A DNA stretch of 14,935 nt from CAYLWN01 sp964387625 (GCA_964387625.1 CAYLWN010000022.1:1-14935), one strand, 5' to 3'; numbered from the stretch's first letter, positions 8,113 to 13,412 are shown. A program made the numbers and translations. Notes: generated by a model from the sequence alone, not told the origin.

Positions 8113-10647
8113 CTAGATTATTTTATGTTTAATCAGCTCAAGAGGAATAAGAATGGTAGCAGATAAGAAAAATGCATATATGAAAATCAGTGGATTTATT
8201 AAAGATAAACTAAATACTTGCTGAAATAAAGGCAGATAAACAATCACCATTTGTAATAAGAAAGGAAATAAAAATGCGCTTAAAAATATCGGTTTTAAAA
8301 ATAAAGAAAAATGCTTAATAAAGTTTTTATGATGTTGCCAAAGTCCTGACAAAATAAACGGCTGGATAAAAATGATAGTGGTAAAAATTAAAGACAAATT
8401 GAATTTTTCATTTCTACTGCCAAAAGGTAAAATTGATAAGAAAGCTATCATAGCAGTGAAAAATCCCAATACAAACACAAATTTAAAATCCTGTTTTTTA
8501 AATAAACTTACGTCTCGACGGGGTGCGTGGTTCATCACATCAGTCGAGTCTGGAGAAAATGCCAGAGAAATTGCCGGTAACCCATCAGTGACTAAATTAA
8601 TATATAAAATTTGCAAAGGAGTAAGCACAGGCAATTTAAAAACTACAGCTGTAAAAATATAAAACACCTCACCAATATTACAGGCAAATAAATATTTAAT
8701 GACGTTGATAATCTTGTTGTAAATATTTCTTCCCTGTTCAATGGCAACAATGAGTGTTGCAAAATTATCATCAGTTAAAATCATGTGTGCAGTTTCTTTG
8801 GCCACATCCGTGCCGGTGATACCCATAGCCACGCCCACATTTGCCTGTTTTAAAGCCAGTGCGTCATTTATGCCGTCTCCTGTGACAGCCACAATTTCAC
8901 CCTTTTTTTGCAGAAGTTTTACCAACCGGTATTTATGTTTGGGAGTGGTTCTCGCAAAAATTTTCACTTTATCCAAAATTGCCAGCAATTTTTCATCTGA
9001 ATAATTATCCAATTGATATCCCTCTAACACATCTTCGTTATGTTTGATAATTCCTGCTTCAACTCCTATAGTTTGGGCTGTTAAAGCACTGTCTCCGGTG
9101 ATCATCACGGTTTTTATACCAGCTAGTCTGGCTTTTTCAACAGCTTCTTTAATACCAGGCCTTATTGGATCAGAAATTCCCATAAAACCTAGAAAAATTT
9201 GTTTTTCTTCCAAAGTTTTATCAATTTGGGTTTTATATGAAAATGCAATAGTTCGCAGTCCCTGTTTGGCAAATAAAGCAAATTCATTTTCAATATGAGT
9301 ACGCTGACTTTGGGATAAATCAATGATTTTGTTATTTAGTAAAATTCTATCTGAGATTTGTAAAATTGATTCTGGCGCACCTTTAGTTAAAATCATATTT
9401 TCTTTATTTTTTACCACATGCACAGTCATTCTTTTGGTTACTGCATTAAAAGACAGCTCATCAACGATTTGCCATTCTTTTTTAACCTGGTCGGGAATTA
9501 AACCAAATTTTTGGGCTAACAAAAGCAGCGCTCCTTCAGTTGGGTCGCCAATTACATCTGACACCCCATGATCCATTTTTATAACCAGCGAAGCAGTAGA
9601 GCAGAGAATACCGTTTAAAATCATTTTGGCGAGAGCTGTATCAGTCATTTTTGGTAAATTGGAAACCTCATAATTTTTATTATCTGACCAGATTTTTTTA
9701 ACTGACATTTTGTTAGTAGTAATAGTTCCGGTTTTATCTGTTGCCACCACTGTGATTGTGCCCAATGTTTCTATGGCATTAAGTTTGGTGACAATGGCCC
9801 GCTTTTTAGCCATTTTTTCAACCCCAATTGACAGGGTGATAGTCATTACAGCCGGTAGTCCTTCAGGAATGATAGCTACAGCCAAAGATACAGCAAAAAT
9901 AAAGGAGTCGGTAATGGTTTTTTGATCATTTAAAGACAATATGAATATGGCAAAAGCTGCAATGACTCCTATAATAGAGATTTGTTTACCGAATTTTTCT
10001 AATTTTTGTTGCATGGGTGATTTAGGAATTTTAATTTCAGATAAAGTTTGGGCAATTTCTCCAAATTTTGTATGCATTCCGGTTTTTGTTATTAATCCAT
10101 AGCATCTGCCTTTAGAAACTGAGGTACCCATAAAAATTTGGTTATTATTTTGATCTTCTTCGCTTTTGGGAACCGGCATGGATTCACCGGTTAATGTTGA
10201 TTCATTCACTTCCAAATGCCAGGATTTTAAAATCTCACAATCTGCAGGAATTTTGGCTCCTTCTTCCAGATAAATCAGGTCTTGCGGTACCAAGTAGCGC
10301 GAATCAATTTCAGTTTCACGACCGTCTCTCACCACCCGGACTTTGGTGACCGTCATGTTTTTGAGAGAGGAGAGAGCTTTTTCAGCTTTGAATTCCTGAA
10401 ATAAACCAAAGCCGGCATTTAAAAAAACTATTACAAATATAAAAAAGCTATCCAGTCTCTCTCCGATTGCTAAAGACACAATGCCTGAAATCATCAATAA
10501 AATCATCAAAAAATTATTAAATTGGGATAAAAATGATTTCAATAGGGTAAACTGCTTGGTTTCCTTGATTTCATTTAGTCCGTGTTGGAATATCAGCTTT
10601 TCAGCCTGAAGTTGAGATAAACTGCGTTTGGTAAGTTGATTATCCAT
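8113..10647 (-). CDS. P2A-type P-type ATPase, probable calcium exporter (SERCA/PMCA-like)
   Basis: This ATP-driven pump should export Ca2+ across the cytoplasmic membrane. All 844 residues are present. The actuator loop has LTGESMPV (TGES 153-156), the phosphorylation site is Asp304 in DKTGT, the nucleotide domain has KGAPE (422-426), and the hinge has TGDGINDA (from 589). Ion-site residues of the calcium class are visible: PEGLP in the fourth membrane segment (261-265), Asn657 and Glu660 in CNIGE of the fifth, and Asn684, Thr687 and Asp688 in NLVTDGLPA of the sixth. These match the known SERCA ligands Glu309, Asn768, Glu771, Asn796, Thr799 and Asp800. A four-helix cation-ATPase C-terminus follows. 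Sodium or manganese transport is possible but less likely. A perfect TATAAT lies 7 bases before the ATG. Confidence 0.93.
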   Translation of the reverse strand: MDNQLTKRSLSQLQAEKLIFQHGLNEIKETKQFTLLKSFLSQFNNFLMILLMISGIVSLAIGERLDSFFIFVIVFLNAGFGLFQEFKAEKALSSLKNMTVTKVRVVRDGRETEIDSRYLVPQDLIYLEEGAKIPADCEILKSWHLEVNESTLTGESMPVPKSEEDQNNNQIFMGTSVSKGRCYGLITKTGMHTKFGEIAQTLSEIKIPKSPMQQKLEKFGKQISIIGVIAAFAIFILSLNDQKTITDSFIFAVSLAVAIIPEGLPAVMTITLSIGVEKMAKKRAIVTKLNAIETLGTITVVATDKTGTITTNKMSVKKIWSDNKNYEVSNLPKMTDTALAKMILNGILCSTASLVIKMDHGVSDVIGDPTEGALLLLAQKFGLIPDQVKKEWQIVDELSFNAVTKRMTVHVVKNKENMILTKGAPESILQISDRILLNNKIIDLSQSQRTHIENEFALFAKQGLRTIAFSYKTQIDKTLEEKQIFLGFMGISDPIRPGIKEAVEKARLAGIKTVMITGDSALTAQTIGVEAGIIKHNEDVLEGYQLDNYSDEKLLAILDKVKIFARTTPKHKYRLVKLLQKKGEIVAVTGDGINDALALKQANVGVAMGITGTDVAKETAHMILTDDNFATLIVAIEQGRNIYNKIINVIKYLFACNIGEVFYIFTAVVFKLPVLTPLQILYINLVTDGLPAISLAFSPDSTDVMNHAPRRDVSLFKKQDFKFVFVLGFFTAMIAFLSILPFGSRNEKFNLSLIFTTIIFIQPFILSGLWQHHKNFIKHFSLFLKPIFLSAFLFPFLLQMVIVYLPLFQQVFSLSLINPLIFIYAFFLSATILIPLELIKHKII

Positions 10648-10654
10648 GTATTTA

Positions 10655-10660
10655 ATTATA
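10655..10660 (-). promoter_or_regulatory. -10 element of the calcium ATPase gene, predicts a leaderless mRNA
   Basis: A perfect TATAAT on the minus strand is separated from the ATG by exactly 7 bases (TAAATAC). Transcription normally starts 6-8 bases after the -10, that is at or next to the A of the ATG. No Shine-Dalgarno could fit. Confidence 0.6.
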
Positions 10661-10735
10661 GCGTATTAATTGATAACAATTCATAATTGATTACTATTAA
10701 TTGAACAAGCCGTTCTGGATATGAAATTAATTTAT

Positions 10736-11296
10736 TTAAGGTTTCACAAAAAGCGAAGCGGAAATGACTAAAAATATTCCCAGAGCATTTAATAAGTAAG
10801 ATACAATTATAAACTTATATATTTTCATTTGGGAAATTCCCATAAGTGTTATTCCCAATTCATCGGGGAGAGGTGAGGCGATTATTAAAGCACCGATAAC
10901 GGGTAATGACCAATTAAAATATTTTGTATGAAGCAGTTTAACAATATGATGTTTATGGTCAATTTTATTGTAGATTTGCTCTAACTCATTGGCGATATTA
11001 TCTCTAACTAAATGAAATATTAATAAATCTCCAATTACAGCTCCAACACCTGCAATTAATCCTATTTCAATAGCTGATAAACTTTCAGCAAGTATAAGTA
11101 AAATCAACACACCTGTGGAAACAGTAAAAATATTTACAAACAATATACCTGCTATTAAAGCTCCAATATAACCTAAACTACCTAGATGAAGAAGAAAATA
11201 ATGAAACGTTTCTATTCTTGAAAGAATAATAGCTATAATTATTCCCAAAAAAACCAGTGTCAGGTTTTTATATTTCCAATGTTTCCAATAACTCAT
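10736..11296 (-). CDS. Small multi-pass membrane protein, DedA/VTT (SNARE-associated)-like
   Basis: The 186-residue protein has about five hydrophobic segments: near residues 12-25, 36-70 (probably two), 74-97, 128-143 and 160-183. Two features recall the DedA/VTT family, whose members help move lipids across the membrane: the glycine-acid turn AGVGAVIGD near 82-90, and IIASPLPDELGITLMG near 137-152 with a proline-rich re-entrant look. The middle (about 98-122) is charged and histidine-containing. The match is by pattern only, and another small transporter fold is possible. It sits between the GNAT gene and the calcium ATPase on the same strand but has its own near-perfect extended -10, so it need not be an operon member. 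Confidence 0.6.
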   Translation of the reverse strand: MSYWKHWKYKNLTLVFLGIIIAIILSRIETFHYFLLHLGSLGYIGALIAGILFVNIFTVSTGVLILLILAESLSAIEIGLIAGVGAVIGDLLIFHLVRDNIANELEQIYNKIDHKHHIVKLLHTKYFNWSLPVIGALIIASPLPDELGITLMGISQMKIYKFIIVSYLLNALGIFLVISASLFVKP

Positions 11297-11302
11297 TTTT
11301 TA

Positions 11303-11311
11303 AGTATATCA
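11303..11311 (-). promoter_or_regulatory. Extended -10 promoter of the DedA-like gene, predicts a leaderless mRNA
   Basis: On the minus strand the sequence is TGaTATACT, followed by 6 bases (TAAAAA) and then the ATG at 11296. The mRNA should start at or within a couple of bases of the start codon. Confidence 0.6.
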
Positions 11312-11386
11312 GAAGTTTTACTTTATATTAAATCTAAAAATGTAGATTCTTGTATTTTTGCTCTCCTCCATTGAGAACATACGAAA

Positions 11387-11800
11387 TTATGTTATTGTTC
11401 GTGTATAAATAACAAAATCCCTGTGAAAGTAAAAATCAGGAAGGTTACCAATCAGTTTGAAGCCGAGTTTTTTATAAAATGCGTTTTCTGACCAGTCTTT
11501 GCCTGTAACTAACCATGTTCTATGTGCCCCTAAATTTTTACCAAATGCTTCAGCCTTTTTAATTAACATCGTGCCAATCCCTTTCCCACGTACATTTTCT
11601 GCTGTGATGAGAGAATCAATAAATATAACACCAGACTCGTATTTACCATCAATCGTCCCCACTAATTTTCCATTTTCTACTGCTTTGAATCTAAATCTCT
11701 TTTGATTCCACTCAACTCTTTTACCGTAATGAGGCATATCGACAAGATGCCATTCATCAATAAGTGACTCTTTTTTTGCAGCTTTAGATATTTTTATCAT
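11387..11800 (-). CDS. GNAT-family N-acetyltransferase
   Basis: The protein should transfer an acetyl group from acetyl-CoA to an amine. From the ATG at 11800 it has 137 residues, a normal single GNAT domain. The acetyl-CoA pyrophosphate loop is seen as NVRGKGIGTMLIKKAE (the R-x-x-G-x-G/A type, RGKGIG near 71-76). The preceding strand is FIDSLITAEN, and the late motif NAFYKKLGFKLIG is typical of the family's C-terminal half. The substrate cannot be told. A GTG at 11806 would extend it by two codons but directly abuts the -10, so the ATG is preferred. No Shine-Dalgarno is visible. It is the first of four leftward genes. Confidence 0.85.
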   Translation of the reverse strand: MIKISKAAKKESLIDEWHLVDMPHYGKRVEWNQKRFRFKAVENGKLVGTIDGKYESGVIFIDSLITAENVRGKGIGTMLIKKAEAFGKNLGAHRTWLVTGKDWSENAFYKKLGFKLIGNLPDFYFHRDFVIYTRTIT

Positions 11801-11806
11801 AAGCAC

Positions 11807-11815
11807 ATTTTACCA
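11807..11815 (-). promoter_or_regulatory. Extended -10 promoter of the GNAT gene
   Basis: On the minus strand TGgTAAAAT is followed by 6 bases and the ATG at 11800. The spacing matches that of the DedA-like and ATPase genes and decides the start codon against the GTG at 11806. Confidence 0.55.
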
Positions 11816-12030
11816 TTTTTCTATTTTTTAGCTTGAATTTGAGTCAGATTAGGATTGGTAATTTGATTATTCATAGAAAAAACTAAAGTTGAGCATCTCT
11901 GGAAACAAAGAAGCTACAATGCTATAATTTACACATTCAAAAGCAATTATTTTGAATACAGCTCTTTTAAATGAATTAATGTAGCTTGCGTAATTATAAA
12001 TTATGCATTATATATTATAAATTAAGTTAT
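11816..12030. other. Non-coding stretch with an orphan promoter and nested inverted repeats
   Basis: I see no credible ORF here. A perfect extended -10 on the plus strand, TGcTATAAT (11920-11928), points to no gene. Seven bases later comes a perfect hairpin, ATTCAAAA (11935-11942) with TTTTGAAT (11950-11957). Around both lies a wider inverted repeat, AAGCTACA (11911-11918) with TGTAGCTT (11980-11987). At 12016-12021 TATAAA sits 9 bases before the broken tRNA-Asn copy, the same spacing as the tRNA-Trp promoter. The stretch may be a small RNA gene, a leader of the tRNA/GIY-YIG transcript or only AT-rich spacer. Confidence 0.4.
12016..12021 (+). promoter_or_regulatory. Probable ancestral tRNA-Asn -10 element, now separated from the intact tRNA
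   Basis: TATAAA lies 9 bases before the first base of the broken tRNA-Asn copy. The tRNA-Trp gene has TATAAA at the same 9-base distance, so this is likely the original tRNA promoter. The intact tRNA now begins 333 bases downstream of the element. Confidence 0.4.
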
Positions 12031-12107
12031 TCCCCTGTAGCTCAACGGTACCTGCCTGCCGGCACCTGTCTACCGACAGGTAGAGGCAGGGAGCGGCTAT
12101 ACTGTTA
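12031..12107 (+). pseudogene. Broken 5' half of tRNA-Asn (relic copy)
   Basis: Bases 12031-12050 are identical to the first 20 bases of the intact tRNA-Asn at 12355, and three matching bases precede them. A 40-base palindrome (12051-12090) interrupts the copy in the D-loop. The match then resumes with GAGCGGCT and, after one extra base, TACTGTTA against TCCTGTTA, reaching the anticodon. It stops there: no 3' half follows. It cannot make a tRNA. Its last bases form part of the GIY-YIG gene promoter. Confidence 0.75.
12051..12090. repeat. 40-base GC-rich palindromic element inserted in the D-loop of the tRNA-Asn relic
   Basis: The outer arms are CCTGCCT (12051-12057) and AGGCAGG (12084-12090). 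The inner arms are CCTGTC (12065-12070) and GACAGG (12075-12080) around TACC, and there is a GCCGGC self-palindrome at 12058-12063. It stands out sharply from the AT-rich surroundings and exactly splits the tRNA copy between GGTA and GAGC. It looks like a REP/MITE-type mobile palindrome; a shorter relative of the same word family lies in the GT39-like gene at 3457-3470. Confidence 0.7.
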
Positions 12108-12111
12108 TAAT
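12103..12111 (+). promoter_or_regulatory. Extended -10 promoter of the GIY-YIG gene, built on tRNA anticodon-loop sequence
   Basis: TGtTATAAT is a perfect extended -10 ending 7 bases before the ATG, predicting a leaderless mRNA. Its TGTTA is the anticodon-loop sequence (CTGTTA, anticodon GTT) of the tRNA-Asn relic. Confidence 0.6.
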
Positions 12112-12118
12112 TTGAGAT

Positions 12119-12364
12119 ATGGGTGGATATTTTGTTTATGCAATAAAAAGCCGTATAGATAATAGAATTTATGTTGGAATGAGTAGAAATCCTCTTAAAA
12201 GAGTTATAGAGCATAATAATGGAGAAACAAAGTCAACAAAAGCTTATGGACCATGGTATCTAATATATAAAAAGTTTATAGGATTAAGAAAGGAAGCAAG
12301 AAAAGAAGAAAAAAGATTAAAATCTGGTTATGGTAAAGAATTTTTAAAATCTATTCCCCTGTAG
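12119..12364 (+). CDS. Stand-alone GIY-YIG endonuclease domain protein (YhbQ/UPF0213-like)
   Basis: The 81-residue protein is a minimal GIY-YIG nuclease domain, able in principle to nick or cut DNA. The motifs are FVY (5-7) in the GIY position, YVG (18-20) in the YIG position, Arg28 within LKRVIEHNNG and the metal-binding glutamate Glu64 within ARKEEKRLK. YGPWYLIYKK near 43-52 and the GYGKEFLKS end are typical of small bacterial family members. It carries no DNA-recognition domain. Both ends touch tRNA-Asn sequence: the promoter uses the anticodon loop of the upstream relic, and the last codons (Ile-Pro-Leu-stop) are the start of the intact tRNA, with the TAG stop at tRNA positions 8-10. This suggests a homing-type cassette in the tRNA gene. 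Cutting activity and target are inferred, not shown. Confidence 0.85.
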   Translation: MGGYFVYAIKSRIDNRIYVGMSRNPLKRVIEHNNGETKSTKAYGPWYLIYKKFIGLRKEARKEEKRLKSGYGKEFLKSIPL

Positions 12365-12426
12365 CTCAACGGTAGAGCGGCTTCCTGTTAAGAAGAAGGT
12401 TCCTGGTTCGAATCCAGGCGGGGGAG
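12355..12426 (+). tRNA. tRNA-Asn (anticodon GTT)
   Basis: The molecule folds fully. The acceptor TCCCCTG pairs with CGGGGGA over seven pairs (one G-T) and the D-arm is GCTC/GAGC with AACGGTA. The anticodon arm is GCTTC/GAAGA with loop CTGTTAA, with a G-A mismatch at the top pair (27-43). The T-arm is CCTGG/CCAGG with a canonical TTCGAAT loop. The discriminator is G; a complete CCA is not encoded. Its first ten bases overlap the end of the GIY-YIG gene, so the 5' end must be made by RNase P from a transcript that also covers that gene, unless the poor TAAAAT at 12345-12350 acts as a promoter. An inverted repeat TCAGTT/AACTGA follows at 12431-12450, without a T-tract. Confidence 0.95.
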
Positions 12427-12465
12427 CACGTCAGTTTTTATTCGAACTGAGATTTAAAACGAATT

Positions 12466-12690
12466 ATGCCAATAATTCCTCTGATTTGTATTGTTCAGGC
12501 AATATATTCTAAACACGTCCCTGATTATTTTGAAAAAGGATTGGATATTAATGAAATTGCAGCAAGATTAAAAATAACCACATCTCAAGCCTCAAATTTT
12601 TTTTGGAATGTGTTAATTAAATATCGGGTATATGTTCAAGACAATTTATTACAGCATAATTTAATAAGTCAGAATCAACAACAGCAATAA
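12466..12690 (+). CDS. Small hypothetical protein with helix-turn-helix-like core
   Basis: The 74-residue ORF begins at an ATG 39 bases after tRNA-Asn. Residues about 26-50, with DINEIAARLKITTSQASNFF, have the spacing of a tri-helical HTH (IAxxL...TxSxxxxxxxxVL), as in LuxR- or sigma-like DNA-binding domains. The end is glutamine-rich (QNQQQQ). There is no Shine-Dalgarno; TTTAAA (12453-12458) lies 7 bases before the ATG but is a weak -10. A strongly self-complementary stretch follows the stop codon. It may be a small DNA-binding regulator, or it may not be translated; I do not recognise the family. Confidence 0.45.
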   Translation: MPIIPLICIVQAIYSKHVPDYFEKGLDINEIAARLKITTSQASNFFWNVLIKYRVYVQDNLLQHNLISQNQQQQ

Positions 12691-12848
12691 ACATTCAGTA
12701 AAAATTGCTTCTTTGCTAGATCTTTAAAACCACAGTTTTCAGATCTTTCAAAGCTAAGCTTTGATTCTGGGAAGCAAGAGGTGACGGGCTAAATATAATA
12801 TATATTAAAATTTTTACCGATGACAATTTTTAGAATGGTATTTTTTTG
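12691..12848. other. Gene-free stretch with a folded block (12705-12777)
   Basis: No ORF is seen. TTGCTTC (12705-12711) pairs with GAAGCAA (12771-12777) and encloses two hairpins. The first joins AGATC (12718-12722) to GATCT (12742-12746), with AAAAC/GTTTT inside it around CACA. The second is TCAAAGCT (12748-12755) with AGCTTTGA (12757-12764). The layout resembles a small multibranched RNA, but it does not fit a tRNA. From about 12790 to 12848 only AT-rich sequence remains, including a T-run at 12841-12847 next to the tRNA-Trp 3' end. Confidence 0.4.
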
Positions 12849-12919
12849 CAGGGATTCCGCGATTCGGACGCGGAATAAAGGTATTGGAGACCTTTGTGAC
12901 ACCGTTTCACTACGTCCCT
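12849..12919 (-). tRNA. tRNA-Trp (anticodon CCA), with irregular acceptor base and T-loop
   Basis: Read leftward, the arms are acceptor AGGGACG, D-arm GTGA/TCAC with loop AACGGTG, anticodon arm AAGGT/ACCTT with loop CTCCAAT, four-base variable loop TATT, T-arm CCGCG/CGCGG and discriminator G. The D-arm, anticodon and T-arm stems are perfect. The acceptor pairs only over its first five bases: positions 6-67 and 7-66 are C-A and G-A. The T-loop is TCCGAAT, with C where the almost universal T55 should be. The T-stem could instead extend to eight pairs (ATTCCGCG with CGCGGAAT). CCA is not encoded. It could be functional but unusual, or decaying. Confidence 0.85.
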
Positions 12920-12928
12920 AATATATTA

Positions 12929-12937
12929 TTTATATCA
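12929..12937 (-). promoter_or_regulatory. Extended -10 promoter of tRNA-Trp
   Basis: On the minus strand TGaTATAAA is followed by 9 bases and the first base of the mature tRNA, so transcription would start almost at the mature 5' end. Confidence 0.5.
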
Positions 12938-12961
12938 AGGTGATTATTACAGGATTTTGAC

Positions 12962-12989
12962 GGTTTGAAGGAGTTCAATAAACCTTTTT
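12962..12989 (+). terminator. Hairpin with T-run downstream of the 103-residue gene
   Basis: GGT plus TTGAA (12962-12969) pair with TTCAA (12974-12978) and ACC (12982-12984), with a bulge, and TTTTT follows on the plus strand. It sits just past the stop codon of the leftward gene. As a terminator it would act on plus-strand transcripts coming from the tRNA-Asn/HTH side and protect the leftward gene from antisense reading. Confidence 0.35.
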
Positions 12990-13296
12990 AGGAAGTGTTT
13001 TTTGGGTTAGTGGTTTTTCTAATCAGCTTATTTTTTTGTTGTCTTAATTCTTTAAGTTCCATATCTAAACCATTGTTTGGCATTTCCATATTATACATTG
13101 ATGCTATTCTCAAATAATTTTCTCTTGATTCAATTTTCATATTTAGAATATTAAGAGGTTTTATCGAAAAGCCAAGTTCACTTAACTTATTAAGCTGGTG
13201 TTCAAGTGTTCCATAGGTACCAGTTTCAACAGACGTTTCTACTCCTATTATGATGTGTTTAATTAATTCGACATCACGCGATAATAGTTTTTCCAT
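12988..13296 (-). CDS. Hypothetical protein of about 102 residues, charged and helical
   Basis: I do not recognise this protein. From the ATG at 13296 it has no membrane segment and no cysteine. The N-terminal half has a helical part (EKLLSRDVELIKHIIIGVET) and a segment THGT-like in spacing but without a catalytic motif. Residues about 77-96 (DMELKELRQQKNKLIRK) have coiled-coil character, and the tail is basic and polar. The TTG at 13302 would add two codons. A perfect TATAAT (13306-13311, minus strand) ends 9 bases before the ATG, and no Shine-Dalgarno is present. A perfect 12-base palindrome lies at its expected -35 region. The good promoter spacing supports a real gene, divergent from the GT-C gene. 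Confidence 0.55.
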   Translation of the reverse strand: MEKLLSRDVELIKHIIIGVETSVETGTYGTLEHQLNKLSELGFSIKPLNILNMKIESRENYLRIASMYNMEMPNNGLDMELKELRQQKNKLIRKTTNPKNTS

Positions 13297-13305
13297 ATAC
13301 AAACA

Positions 13306-13332
13306 ATTATACTTTATGAGTCAAATATTTGA
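13306..13332 (-). promoter_or_regulatory. -10 element and possible operator of the hypothetical gene
   Basis: TATAAT on the minus strand (13306-13311) is followed upstream by the perfect palindrome TCAAATATTTGA at 13321-13332, which overlaps the expected -35 position. A symmetric site there could bind a dimeric repressor or activator. Confidence 0.4.
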
Positions 13333-13385
13333 CATTCTTTAGATTAGAATACATACTCTCCAGTGCCCGGATTATGGAAGACACA

Positions 13386-13402
13386 GCAAACAACAAGTTT
13401 GC
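13386..13402. repeat. Perfect hairpin upstream of the GT-C gene promoter
   Basis: GCAAAC (13386-13391) and GTTTGC (13397-13402) flank AACAA. It ends directly before the extended -10, in the position of a -35 spacer, so it may be an operator. Confidence 0.4.
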
Positions 13403-13403
13403 A

Positions 13404-13412
13404 TGATATAAA
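13404..13412 (+). promoter_or_regulatory. Extended -10 promoter of the second GT-C gene
   Basis: TGaTATAAA has a TG extension and a one-base departure from consensus. Unlike the other promoters here it leaves a leader of about 45 bases. That leader holds the short palindrome AAGGTC-G-GACCTT (13425-13437) and a strong Shine-Dalgarno. Confidence 0.5.

Noticed and set aside
8372..9925. Plus-strand ORFs opposite the calcium ATPase
   Set aside because: They are antisense shadows of a complete gene with all motifs, and their translations show no family features.
11331..11348. Hairpin AATCTA/TAGATT as a terminator of the GNAT gene
   Set aside because: The stem is short and AT-rich and no T-run follows on the minus strand.
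12008..12214. Minus-strand ORF across the tRNA relic and GIY-YIG start
   Set aside because: It overlaps the relic, the palindrome and a better-supported gene on the other strand, and its protein has no recognisable motif.
12031..12426. A group I intron or spliced intron in tRNA-Asn
   Set aside because: The downstream tRNA is complete, so splicing is not needed, and the upstream copy is broken by a 40-base palindrome. I see no room for an intron core outside the ORF.
12705..12777. A third, degenerate tRNA (73 bases with a seven-pair outer stem)
   Set aside because: No D-arm, anticodon arm or T-arm of the right sizes can be placed inside the outer stem.
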